From Verrucomicrobiota bacterium (GTDB taxonomy: Bacteria; Verrucomicrobiota; Verrucomicrobiia; Opitutales; Opitutaceae), in the NCBI GenBank assembly GCA_023457035.1, contig JAEWNN010000209.1, forward strand, positions 1 to 28,145: a DNA stretch of 28,145 bases, given 5' to 3'. The notes beneath the pieces were generated by a model. That model was given only the letters and a program-made list of their open reading frames with translations, ran no database searches and was not told the origin of the DNA. How positions within the stretch are numbered: position 1 is the first letter of the stretch; each line of letters opens with the position of its first letter. The translations under genes were made by a program, and so were the position numbers. Positions 1-6,531 of this stretch are shown here, one piece after another.

Positions 1-20
1 GCGCTCTTTGTCCGCCCGAC

Positions 21-107
21 ATGTTCAGCCTCGCCAACGCCTCCCGCAGCTCGCTCGTCGCCCTCCTGGTCGTCGTAGTAGTCGCCTGCGTGCCGCGAGG
101 GGTCTGA
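21..107 (+). CDS. ilv operon leader peptide (28 aa)
   Basis: This short ORF runs from ATG at 21 to TGA at 105-107. Its product is rich in branched-chain residues: Leu15-Leu16 is followed by five consecutive valines (residues 17-21, nt 69-83), with further Val at 13, 24 and 28. It lies directly upstream of an intrinsic terminator and then ilvB, the same order as ivbL-ilvBN in E. coli. I infer that it works as an attenuation sensor: ribosome stalling at the Val/Leu codons when the charged tRNAs are scarce would let transcription continue into ilvBN. No clear Shine-Dalgarno sequence is visible, and the promoter lies left of the window. The reading frame is open to the window edge, so a longer N-terminus is possible. 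The peptide itself probably has no function beyond being translated. Confidence 0.8.
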   Translation: MFSLANASRSSLVALLVVVVVACVPRGV

Positions 108-126
108 GCAGGTACTCACGATTTTC

Positions 127-165
127 GCCCCCTCCGGTACCGCACCGGAGGGGGCTTTTCGTTTT
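127..165 (+). terminator. intrinsic terminator acting as ilvBN attenuator
   Basis: A perfect 12-bp GC-rich stem (127-138 with 144-155) closes a 5-nt loop and is followed by a T-rich tract, TTTTCGTTTT (156-165). It sits 19 nt after the leader-peptide stop and 54 nt before ilvB. A competing antiterminator is visible: GAGGGG at 97-102 can pair with CCCCTC at 129-134 and would break the stem. In turn, CCCTC at 61-65 can pair with GAGGG at 97-101. A ribosome stalled on the valine run would cover 61-65 and free the 97-102 segment. The pairings are read directly from the sequence; the regulatory role is inferred from known attenuators. Confidence 0.82.
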
Positions 166-219
166 CCGAGGCTCCGTCGGGTGCAGAACCGGGGAGGGCG
201 CCACCCAACGCCAACCACC

Positions 220-1908
220 ATGCAACACACCGGAGCCACCATCCTGCGCACTCTGCTCGAGCGCCAGGGCATCCACACCCTCGCCGGCATCCCTGGCGGC
301 GCGATCCTGCCGTTCTACGATGCGCTGCACGAGAGCGGCATCCGCCACATCCTGACCCGCCACGAGCAGGGCGCGGGCTTCCTCGCCCAGGGCATGGCGC
401 GCGTCACCGGCCGCGCCGCCGTCTGCCTGGCGACCTCGGGACCGGGCGCGACCAACCTGCTCACCGCCATCGCGGACGCGCGGCTGGACTCGATCCCGCT
501 TGTGGCCATCACCGCGCAGGTGCCGCAGGCGTTGATCGGGACCGACGCGTTCCAGGAAGTGGACACATACGGTCTCACGTTGCCGATCACCAAGCACAAC
601 TTCCTCGTGCGCTCGATCGAGGAGCTGCTCGAAACGATCCCGCTCGCCTTCACGCTCGCCGAGTCGGGCCGCCCCGGCCCCGTGGCGGTCGACATCCCGA
701 AGGATGTGCTCAACGCCCGGGCGGAGATCACCGCCTGGCCGGAGCCTGGCCGGCGCCGGGCGGCGCTGCCCTGCAACGCCACCGAGATCGAAGCGCTGGC
801 TACGTTGCTCGCCGGCGCGCAACGGCCGCTGCTCTATCTCGGCGGCGGCGTGATCGGGGCCGGTGCGGCGGAGCTCGCCCGCGAACTCGCGCACCGCATC
901 GACGCCCCGGCGGTGACGACACTCATGGCGCTCGGCACGCTCGCCGCCGACGATCCGCTGAACATGGGCATGCTCGGCATGCATGGAGGGAAGGGGACCA
1001 ACCTGCTCATGCGCGAGGCCGACGTGATCTTCGCCATCGGCGCGCGGTTCGACGACCGTGCCACCGGCAAGGTCGCGGAGTTCTGCCCGCAGGCGACGAT
1101 CGCGCATCTCGATATCGACCGGGCAGAACTCGGCAAGATCCGCGCCGCCACGCTCGCGCTCGCCGGCGACGCCGCCGACACGCTCACGCGCCTGCTCCAG
1201 CGCCTGTCCGCACAGGCCCATCCGGCGTGGCGTGCCCGGGCGGCGGAGTTGCGCGCCTCGTATCCGCTGGTCCATCCCTCGCCGACCCGGCAGCCGCTGC
1301 ATCCGGTCAACCTCTGCCGGTTCCTCGGCGAGACGTTGCCGAGCGATGCCATCGTGACCACCGACGTGGGCCAGCACCAGATGTGGGTGGCGCAGGCGTT
1401 CCCGTTCAACCGCCCGCGCACGTTCCTGACCTCGGGCGGACTGGGCACGATGGGCTTTGGCCTGCCGGCGGCGATCGGCGCCGCACTTGCGGCGCCGGGG
1501 CGCCGCGTGGTCTGCGTGAGCGGCGACGGCTCGATCCTGATGAATATCCAGGAACTTGCCACGCTGGTGGACCTCGACCTGCCGGTGGCGGTGCTGGTGT
1601 GCAACAACGCCCACCTCGGGCTCGTGCGGCAACAGCAGGAGTTGTTCTACGGCCGGCGCTACTCGGCCTCCCGTTTTCAGTCCTCGACGGACTTCGCGGC
1701 CATCGCGCGCGGCTTCGGCCTGCGCGGCGTGACGCTCGATCCGGAGGATGATCCTCTCGGCCAGCTCGCGTCCGCGCTCGCCGCGCCCGGCCCGGTGCTG
1801 ATCGACATCCCGATCCACGAGACGGCCAACGTGCTGCCGATGGTGCCGCCCGGGGCCGCCAACCACCTCACGATCACCGCAACCGAACCCGCCACCGCCC
1901 ATGCCTGA
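220..1908 (+). CDS. ilvB: Acetolactate synthase large (catalytic) subunit
   Basis: This gene encodes the ThDP-dependent enzyme that condenses two pyruvates to acetolactate, or pyruvate with 2-oxobutyrate, the first common step of valine, leucine and isoleucine synthesis. The 562-aa product has the family's usual length. The ThDP-activating glutamate lies in RHEQGAGFLAQG (Glu49), followed by the typical SGPGATN segment. The C-terminal ThDP/Mg motif starts with GDGS and ends with NN around residues 434-462. I chose ATG 220 because translation from it begins like known IlvB proteins; a GTG at 181 in the same frame would add 13 unlike residues. The gene follows a leader peptide and attenuator and overlaps ilvN by 8 nt, so the subunits are probably made by coupled translation. 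Confidence 0.97.
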   Translation: MQHTGATILRTLLERQGIHTLAGIPGGAILPFYDALHESGIRHILTRHEQGAGFLAQGMARVTGRAAVCLATSGPGATNLLTAIADARLDSIPLVAITAQVPQALIGTDAFQEVDTYGLTLPITKHNFLVRSIEELLETIPLAFTLAESGRPGPVAVDIPKDVLNARAEITAWPEPGRRRAALPCNATEIEALATLLAGAQRPLLYLGGGVIGAGAAELARELAHRIDAPAVTTLMALGTLAADDPLNMGMLGMHGGKGTNLLMREADVIFAIGARFDDRATGKVAEFCPQATIAHLDIDRAELGKIRAATLALAGDAADTLTRLLQRLSAQAHPAWRARAAELRASYPLVHPSPTRQPLHPVNLCRFLGETLPSDAIVTTDVGQHQMWVAQAFPFNRPRTFLTSGGLGTMGFGLPAAIGAALAAPGRRVVCVSGDGSILMNIQELATLVDLDLPVAVLVCNNAHLGLVRQQQELFYGRRYSASRFQSSTDFAAIARGFGLRGVTLDPEDDPLGQLASALAAPGPVLIDIPIHETANVLPMVPPGAANHLTITATEPATAHA

Positions 1909-2188
1909 CACGAAGCTGCCCGCCACCACTGTCCTGGAACTCCGGGTGCGCAATCATCCGGGAGCGATGTCGCACATCACCGGGCTGTTCGCCCGGCGCG
2001 CCTTCAACCTGGAGGCGATCGTCTGCGTGCCGGAGGCGGACCATGCGACCAGCCGCATGCTGCTGCTGGTCGCGGACGATCCGAAACTCGAGCAGATGCA
2101 GCGCCAGCTCGAGAAGCTGCACGACGTGCTGCAGGTGCGACACCGCGGCGACATCGGCGCCGGGTATTTTGCCGCGTTGCGCTGGTGA
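1901..2188 (+). CDS. ilvN: Acetolactate synthase small regulatory subunit (short, one ACT domain)
   Basis: This is the 95-aa regulatory partner of IlvB. It consists of a single ACT domain (LELRVRNHPGAMSHITGLFARRAFNLEAI and the following strands), which in this family binds valine and confers feedback inhibition. The length matches E. coli IlvN (about 96 aa) rather than the roughly 160-aa IlvH type, which has an extra C-terminal domain. Its ATG lies inside the end of ilvB (8-nt overlap) with no separate ribosome binding site, which points to translational coupling. It is the last gene of the attenuated operon; REP-like hairpins follow from 2250. Confidence 0.93.
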   Translation: MPDTKLPATTVLELRVRNHPGAMSHITGLFARRAFNLEAIVCVPEADHATSRMLLLVADDPKLEQMQRQLEKLHDVLQVRHRGDIGAGYFAALRW

Positions 2189-2249
2189 GGAGACGCTCGG
2201 CTCCGGCCACATTGCCCTCGTCATGAGGACAGGGCGCACCGCGAGCGGC

Positions 2250-2278
2250 GGACTCGATGGGCTCACCCTCATCGCTAC
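2250..2278 (-). repeat. REP-like GTAG hairpin element, copy 1
   Basis: Read on the minus strand from 2278, this 29-nt element has GTAG, an 8-nt arm CGATGAGG, a GTGA loop, the arm GCCCATCG (two mismatches) and the tail AGTCC. It matches the element at 15506-15534 at 22 of 29 positions. It forms a head-to-head inverted pair with copy 2, 10 nt away. A 5' GTAG before an imperfect hairpin is the hallmark of bacterial REP sequences mobilised by RAYT transposases; no RAYT gene is in the window. Confidence 0.65.
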
Positions 2279-2288
2279 GTGGGTTTCC

Positions 2289-2317
2289 GTGGCGACGTTC
2301 GTGAGAACGTCGATTCC
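2289..2317 (+). repeat. REP-like hairpin element, copy 2
   Basis: This 29-nt element starts with GTGG (a variant of GTAG) and has a perfect 8-bp stem (CGACGTTC with GAACGTCG), a GTGA loop and the tail ATTCC. It has the same dimensions as copies 1 and 3. It is the inverted partner of copy 1, the two heads facing each other across 10 nt, as in a REPIN. It lies between ilvN and the convergent pal gene. Confidence 0.65.
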
Positions 2318-2341
2318 GGAGCGATCCGCCGGCAGTGAGCG

Positions 2342-2371
2342 AAAAAAAAGCCCCGGTCGAAGGACCGGGGG
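2342..2371 (-). terminator. intrinsic terminator of pal
   Basis: On the minus strand, an 8-bp GC stem (2363-2370 with 2351-2358) with a 4-nt loop is followed by CTTTTTTTT. One extra G near the base of the stem makes a bulge. It lies about 30 nt past the pal stop codon and is in the correct orientation only for pal. Confidence 0.88.
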
Positions 2372-2402
2372 CTTCCAGAAGTATGGAAAAACTGAGGGCA
2401 GA

Positions 2403-2963
2403 TTACTGCTTGATGATCACGAGCTCGACGCGGCGATCCTTCGACATCTCTTCGCCGGTGGCGTTCTCCTTCGCATCGAGGTCGCCCTTGGAGAGGGGCT
2501 CGAGACGGACGACTTCGACGCCGAGCTTGGCGAGGTAGTCCTTCACGGCATTGGCGCGACGGTCGCCCAGGCCCATGTTGTACTCGGCGGTGCCGCGCCA
2601 GTCGCAGTGACCTTCGAGGAGGATCTGCTTCCCCTTGTAGTCGGCGGCGATCTTCTTGGCGGCCTCGTCGAGCTTGGTACGCTCACTCTGCTTGATCGCA
2701 GAGCGGTCGAAGTCGAAATACACGGTGGGGAGCACGCCGCGCTCGAGATTGGCCGGATCGAGGTGGCCGGCGGCAGCGGTGTTGCCCTCAAGTCCGTTGG
2801 CAGCGTCGGCGCCGAAGTCGACATCAGTGGCGTTGAGGCCGCCGGGGCCCATGCCCGCTTGTGTCGCGCTCGGGTCGGGGCGCTTCGGTTTCTTCGGGCA
2901 GCCGGCGAGGAGGACGGCCGAACCAATCAGGATGAAACAGACGAGTTTCGAGAGCTTGTTCAT
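2403..2963 (-). CDS. pal: Peptidoglycan-associated lipoprotein (Pal), OmpA-like
   Basis: This encodes a 186-aa outer-membrane lipoprotein that binds peptidoglycan and, with Tol proteins, supports envelope integrity and constriction. The N-terminus is a lipoprotein signal with the lipobox LLAGC (acylated Cys22). A proline-rich, low-complexity linker follows to about residue 75. The OmpA-like domain (about 80-186) begins at VYFDFDRSAI and carries LEGHCDWRGT-EYN and DRRVEL, where the Asp and Arg residues bind meso-diaminopimelate in this family. The tolB gene, its usual neighbour, is not adjacent; a response regulator lies upstream on the same strand. No Shine-Dalgarno sequence precedes the ATG. 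A strong terminator follows the gene. Confidence 0.93.
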   Translation of the reverse strand: MNKLSKLVCFILIGSAVLLAGCPKKPKRPDPSATQAGMGPGGLNATDVDFGADAANGLEGNTAAAGHLDPANLERGVLPTVYFDFDRSAIKQSERTKLDEAAKKIAADYKGKQILLEGHCDWRGTAEYNMGLGDRRANAVKDYLAKLGVEVVRLEPLSKGDLDAKENATGEEMSKDRRVELVIIKQ

Positions 2964-3086
2964 GGAGAAAAGGGCCTATGCGTTGCGGAGCGCGGTTATC
3001 CGTAAAGCGCTCTGCTGGCGCAAGAAGAATGTCGGCCGGTGCAAGGCCGTGTCCGAGGTCAACTCGGGGTGTGCGGCCGCGTTGGG

Positions 3087-3752
3087 TCAGCGGGCTCCAC
3101 CGGGCGGGAGCGAGCTGCGGTTGTCGACCAAGCCGATCTCGATCGCGTACCGGGTGAGACTGGCGACGTCGTGCAGATCCAGCTTGCGCATCAAGTTCGT
3201 GCGGTGGTTGTCGACGGTCTTCACGCTGATGCCGAGCTTGGAGGCGATCTCCTTGGTGCTGTAGCTCTCGGCGACGAGCTGGAGGATTTCGCGCTCGCGG
3301 TCGGTGAGCAGGTCGTGGCTCGACGCGGCGGACGGGTTGGTGACGACGTTGAGAAGCAACGCCGCGACGGCCGGTCCGAAATAGGTGCCGCCGTTGGCAA
3401 CGGTCTGGATACCCTTGCGGAACTCGCTCAGGCCAGCGGTCTTCTCGACAAAACCATGGGCGCCGGCTTCGAGCATCTCGCGGACGAGCACGGGGTTCTC
3501 GTAGCCGGAGAAGACAAGATAGCGGGTGTTCTTGAGCTGCTTCGCCAAGCGGCGGAGGAGATCGACGCCGTTGAGCCCGGGAAGCTTGGCATCGAGGATG
3601 GCAAGGTCGGGCTTGGTCTCGAGGCACAGCGTGTAGGCCTGCTGGCCGTCGCCACACTCGCCGACGATCTTGAAGTTCGGGTCGTTGCGCAGCATTTCCG
3701 CGAGCATTTCGCGGATGGCGGTCTGATCCTCAATGATGACAACGCGCTTCAT
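3087..3752 (-). CDS. NarL/LuxR-family response regulator
   Basis: This is a two-component output protein of 221 aa from the chosen start. The receiver domain (about 1-120) has the acidic pair Glu8-Asp9, the phosphoacceptor Asp54 in AILDAKLPG, and the switch residues in VFSGYE and the lysine in VEKTAG. The C-terminal LuxR-type helix-turn-helix runs from LTDREREIL through KEIASKLGISVKTVDNHR. I chose ATG 3752 because receiver domains normally begin at this point (MKRVVIIEDQ) and because the codons upstream have poorer GC3. However, an in-frame ATG at 3833 has a good GGAG nine nt upstream and would add 27 residues, so it is a real alternative. No histidine kinase is next to it, so the stimulus is unknown. 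Confidence 0.9.
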   Translation of the reverse strand: MKRVVIIEDQTAIREMLAEMLRNDPNFKIVGECGDGQQAYTLCLETKPDLAILDAKLPGLNGVDLLRRLAKQLKNTRYLVFSGYENPVLVREMLEAGAHGFVEKTAGLSEFRKGIQTVANGGTYFGPAVAALLLNVVTNPSAASSHDLLTDREREILQLVAESYSTKEIASKLGISVKTVDNHRTNLMRKLDLHDVASLTRYAIEIGLVDNRSSLPPGGAR

Positions 3753-3884
3753 CTTGCTAGGGGTGGAGACGGTTTGCCGGTCTGCGGACAACTGTCGTTC
3801 GAGAACGGAGGAAGGTTTATCTTGAGGGATCATCAGGGGAAACTCCGGATATGGCCAGAGGATCTATCGGCTCATCCGCAGAAA

Positions 3885-3896
3885 ATTTCGCGAAAT
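3885..3896. promoter_or_regulatory. 12-bp perfect palindrome upstream of response regulator
   Basis: ATTTCGCGAAAT is a perfect inverted repeat in an AT-rich pocket of otherwise GC-rich DNA. It lies about 50-65 nt upstream of the longer response-regulator start. Half of it (CGCGAAAT) recurs at 3977-3984. It could be an operator, but there is no independent support. Confidence 0.3.
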
Positions 3897-3985
3897 CTTT
3901 GGGGAGGAATGCCCAAAGCGCTCCGAGCGAGTCTCCCGAATGAGCGGCCCCGCGAACCGGTCGCTGAGTGCACCGGCGCGAAATT

Positions 3986-4060
3986 TGGTGGGTCGACCGG
4001 GATTCGAACCCGGAACCAACGACTTAAAAGGACGCTGCTCTACCGTTGAGCTATCGACCC
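3986..4060 (-). tRNA. tRNA-Lys (anticodon UUU)
   Basis: This is a complete cloverleaf on the minus strand. The acceptor stem is GGGTCGA/TCGACCC, the D-arm is GCTC/GAGC, the anticodon loop is CTTTTAA (anticodon TTT, lysine), the variable loop is TGGTT, and the T-arm is CCGGG-TTCGAAT-CCCGG. The discriminator is A and the 3' CCA is encoded (3986-3988). The anticodon stem GCGTC/GTCGT contains a U-U opposition at 30:40 and a G-U at 27:43, which is unusual; the other stems are perfect. The overall sequence resembles bacterial tRNA-Lys well. Confidence 0.95.
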
Positions 4061-4580
4061 GAAAAATGAAGGGAAGTTAGTTGGTGGCCCGAACTTCCGC
4101 CGGCAAGCAGAAAGCGGAACGGCGATCGGACCTTGGGCGCTGGAGGCATTGCTCGCATTCGCGAGCCCGTCGCGCTTGCGTCACGAGATCGGATGTTCGG
4201 GACGGCGGTGATTCCGGCGTTCGGAGTTGGTGGTTCCCGATGCAAGGCCGTCTCTGACACTCGATCTGTCTTCGAAGCAAGGTGACGCTGTACCTCCTGC
4301 CGCGGGGCTGTTCATCAGCGCTTGCCGTGACGGCGGAGTTGGGCGCTTGCGCTGTCGCCATGCGATCCACGGAACCTTCGGCCTCGATGGTTTTCTATGG
4401 AGCCATGCCGATGATCGCGGACTCCCCGGTCAGCTTTGGCGCAACGCGTTGGCGTCGCGCCGGCGTCGGCATTGGGGTGGAGCGTTGCGCGCCGCCGCCG
4501 GGGGGCGGAAGGCCCCCGCTTGACCACTGCGGGCCGCGGCCCGAATGTGCCGGCCACTAAAGCTCCGCCGAGGCCAACAC
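4061..4580. other. 520-bp gene-poor gap
   Basis: No open frame here has a convincing start, codon pattern or family resemblance. Open frames of about 80-100 codons exist on both strands but look like the by-products of high GC. Visible structures are a 6-bp hairpin GCTCGC-ATTC-GCGAGC (4151-4166) and a 14-nt palindrome CGGGCCGCGGCCCG (4530-4543). Neither is followed by a T tract. The gap presumably holds the tRNA promoter (minus) and the sigma-factor promoter (plus). Confidence 0.5.
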
Positions 4581-4584
4581 CGTG

Positions 4585-4612
4585 GGAACATTCAAAGAGT
4601 ACGTGAGTCGCA
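4585..4612 (+). promoter_or_regulatory. possible ECF-type promoter before the sigma gene
   Basis: GGAACA (4585-4590), 16 nt, then GTCGCA (4607-4612) resembles the GGAAC / GTC pattern of ECF-sigma promoters. ECF genes are often autoregulated. The site is very close to the ATG at 4627 and would put the transcription start after the ribosome binding site, so this is weak. Confidence 0.2.
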
Positions 4613-4626
4613 ACGAGGTTGAACGC

Positions 4627-5232
4627 ATGTCAGCCAAAGCACAGGAAGTTGCACTCGACCGCCTGCTCGTCGACCGGATCAAAGCCGGCGACGAAGGCGC
4701 GTTCAACGAGATGGTCGGCAAGTATTGGGACCGCATCTACTCGATGGTGCACCAGCTCCTGCGCAACCAGCAGGACGCCGAGGAGGTCACCCAGGACGCG
4801 TTCATCCGGGCCCACCGCGGGCTCGGCAATTTCCGGGGCGACGCCGCCTTCTCGACCTGGCTCTACCAGATCGCGACCAACCTCGCGCGCAACCGCTACT
4901 GGTATTGGTGGCGCCGCAAACGCGACAAGACCGTCTCGTTCGATCAACCATTGGGTGAGGACAGCGACAGCGCCACGCTCGCAGAGATCATCCCGGCCGA
5001 TGTCGAATCGCCCGACGACATCTCGGTGACCAGCGAGTTCACCGAACGCGTGGCCACCTGCATGGAGAAGCTCGGCAAGAAACACCGGGAGATTCTCGTG
5101 CTGCGCAACGTACAGAATCATTCCTACGAGGAGATCGCCGAAATTCTCGGCATCAGCGTGGGCACCGTGAAGAGCCGGATCGCCCGGGCCCGCGAGGCCC
5201 TGCGCGAGCTGCTCGGGGAGGACTTCAAATGA
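4627..5232 (+). CDS. ECF-type RNA polymerase sigma factor
   Basis: This encodes a 201-aa extracytoplasmic-function sigma factor. Region 2 spans about 25-100, with the core-binding and -10 recognition helices (DAEEVTQDAFIRAHRGL... AFSTWLYQIATNLARNRYW). Region 4 lies near the C-terminus (HREILVLRNVQNHSYEEIAEILGISVGTVKSRI), the -35 recognition helix-turn-helix. The ATG at 4627 is chosen because GAGG (4615-4618) lies 8 nt upstream; a GTG at 4582 would add 15 residues. The next gene starts within its stop codon (ATGA overlap), and that gene encodes a one-span membrane protein, so the pair is a classic sigma/anti-sigma unit. The regulon is unknown. Confidence 0.95.
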   Translation: MSAKAQEVALDRLLVDRIKAGDEGAFNEMVGKYWDRIYSMVHQLLRNQQDAEEVTQDAFIRAHRGLGNFRGDAAFSTWLYQIATNLARNRYWYWWRRKRDKTVSFDQPLGEDSDSATLAEIIPADVESPDDISVTSEFTERVATCMEKLGKKHREILVLRNVQNHSYEEIAEILGISVGTVKSRIARAREALRELLGEDFK

Positions 5233-5885
5233 CACACGAAAAATTCATCGAACTGCTGAACCTCTACCTCGACGGGGCGCTGCCGCCAGCGGAGGCCACC
5301 GCCCTCGAGCACGACATCGCCGGCAACCTCGAGCATCGCCGGATCTACCGGCAGTATTGCCAGATGCAGAACGCCTGCGGCGAACTCGCCGAGCGGTTCC
5401 GCGAGGAGGCCTCGCCGGCGCCGTACTTCCGGAAGGGCGCAGTGGTCGAACTTCCGGCGCGGGCGCAGGGCGGTTGGTTCCGCTCCGTCGCGCTCATGGC
5501 CAGCGGTGCGCTGGCGGCCTGCGTGGTGTTTGTCGCCGTGCAACAGATCGCGCCGGACGCCGCCACACCCGGAATCGCCCAGAACCAACCGGCGGCCACC
5601 GCCGCCCCGGCGACCATCGCGTCGCAGCCGGTGCCGTACACGATGACCGTGGCGACCGGCGCCAATCCCGCCGGGTTCCGCAACCCCTGGGCGGCGACCG
5701 ATCGCACCGTGGTCGACTTCAGCCGTCTTCCGGCCACCACCACGCCGCTGCTGCCGGCGACCCTGGCCGCTGCCCCGGCCGGGGAAGAACTCAAGGTCGA
5801 GCTGCAACCCTACGGCCAAGCTCCGGGCGCGGCGTTGCAGATGGAGCAGATCGAGGCCGCCGCCTTCCAGTTTCAGCGGCAATAA
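5229..5885 (+). CDS. Probable membrane-anchored anti-sigma factor
   Basis: The 218-aa product has a small helical N-terminal domain (about 1-60), one predicted membrane span (about 86-107, SVALMASGALAACVVFVAV) and an alanine/proline-rich C-terminal part. The N-terminal domain contains His36, Cys44 and Cys50, reminiscent of the zinc-binding anti-sigma (ZAS) motif, but the spacing (His-x7-Cys-x5-Cys) is not the canonical Hx3Cx2C, so zinc binding is doubtful. It overlaps the sigma gene by 4 nt (ATGA), which suggests coupled synthesis and a stoichiometric partner. I infer that it holds the sigma factor at the membrane until an envelope signal releases it. The C-terminal sensor part matches nothing I recognise. 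Confidence 0.75.
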   Translation: MTHEKFIELLNLYLDGALPPAEATALEHDIAGNLEHRRIYRQYCQMQNACGELAERFREEASPAPYFRKGAVVELPARAQGGWFRSVALMASGALAACVVFVAVQQIAPDAATPGIAQNQPAATAAPATIASQPVPYTMTVATGANPAGFRNPWAATDRTVVDFSRLPATTTPLLPATLAAAPAGEELKVELQPYGQAPGAALQMEQIEAAAFQFQRQ

Positions 5886-5910
5886 CCGTCGCGCCCCGAC
5901 GGTGTTTTTT
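5885..5910 (+). terminator. intrinsic terminator of sigma/anti-sigma operon
   Basis: A perfect 7-bp stem (5885-5891 with 5897-5903) with a 5-nt loop is followed by GTTTTTT. It begins at the last base of the anti-sigma stop codon. Confidence 0.9.
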
Positions 5911-5913
5911 GCG

Positions 5914-5943
5914 AAGCGCTCGCCGTCAGGTGAGCGCTTTTTT
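5914..5943 (+). terminator. second tandem terminator, overlapping the ruvA 3' end
   Basis: An 8-bp stem AAGCGCTC/GAGCGCTT (5914-5921 with 5932-5939), with a 10-nt loop, runs into a TTTT tract. It reinforces the preceding terminator and protects the convergent ruvA from read-through. Its right arm lies inside the ruvA coding sequence. It has no T tract on the minus side, so it is not a good terminator for ruvA. Confidence 0.7.
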
Positions 5944-6531
5944 GATGAGCGCCTCGGTCGTCGCGCTGGCGCCGAGCGCGGCTTGGGCCTTGCGGATGGC
6001 CTTGTCAGCGTCCGGTGGGCGATAACCGAGGGCGACCAGTGCCGCCACGGCGTCCGCGAGGGCGGACGGCGCAGCACCGACCGGCGAGCCGGCGGCAACG
6101 CTGCCGGCGGGCACGATCGCCGAGACGGCGCCCATCTTGTCCTTCAGGTCGAGGATGATCCGCTCGGCGGTCTTGCGGCCGACGCCCGGGCACTTCGAGA
6201 GCAGTTCGGCGTCGCTGCCAGCGATGGCGCCCTGGAGCGACGGGAGCGAGAGATGGCTCATCAGCGCCATCGCGACCTTCGGGCCGACGCCGCTCACCTT
6301 CTCGATGAGCAGACGGAAGAAGTCGCGCTCGGCGGCGGTGGCGAAGCCGTAGATGGCCTGCGAGTCCTCGCGGTACACGACGTGCGTATTCAGGAACGCC
6401 GGTTGGCCGACGGCCGGGAGTTTCTCGGCGGTGGTGATCGGGACGTTCACCTCGTAACCGACTCCCGCGACCTCGACCACGGCATGGAGCGGCGTGGCCG
6501 AAAGCAGGGTACCGCGCAGGCTGGCGATCAT
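5926..6531 (-). CDS. ruvA: Holliday junction branch migration protein RuvA
   Basis: This is the 201-aa DNA-binding subunit of the RuvAB complex, which recognises Holliday junctions and positions the RuvB motors during recombinational repair. The N-terminal OB-fold (about 1-65, MIASLRGTL... VAGVGYEV) is followed by two helix-hairpin-helix motifs (KVSGVGPKVAMALM and KCPGVGRKTAERIIL), a flexible Ala/Pro linker, and the C-terminal RuvB-binding helices (ALVALGY...KAIRKA). Length is typical. The ATG overlaps the dapB stop by 4 nt, so it is the third gene of a dapA-dapB-ruvA transcription unit. Neither ruvB nor ruvC is nearby. Confidence 0.97.
   Translation of the reverse strand: MIASLRGTLLSATPLHAVVEVAGVGYEVNVPITTAEKLPAVGQPAFLNTHVVYREDSQAIYGFATAAERDFFRLLIEKVSGVGPKVAMALMSHLSLPSLQGAIAGSDAELLSKCPGVGRKTAERIILDLKDKMGAVSAIVPAGSVAAGSPVGAAPSALADAVAALVALGYRPPDADKAIRKAQAALGASATTEALIKKALT

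Noticed and set aside
25..1953. A 642-codon minus-strand frame opposite ilvB
   Set aside because: It is an antisense shadow with no recognisable domain; ilvB is certain.
4227..4560. Open frames of 80-98 codons in the gap before the sigma gene
   Set aside because: They lack ribosome binding sites and show codon usage and composition typical of non-coding GC-rich DNA; frames on both strands are equally open.
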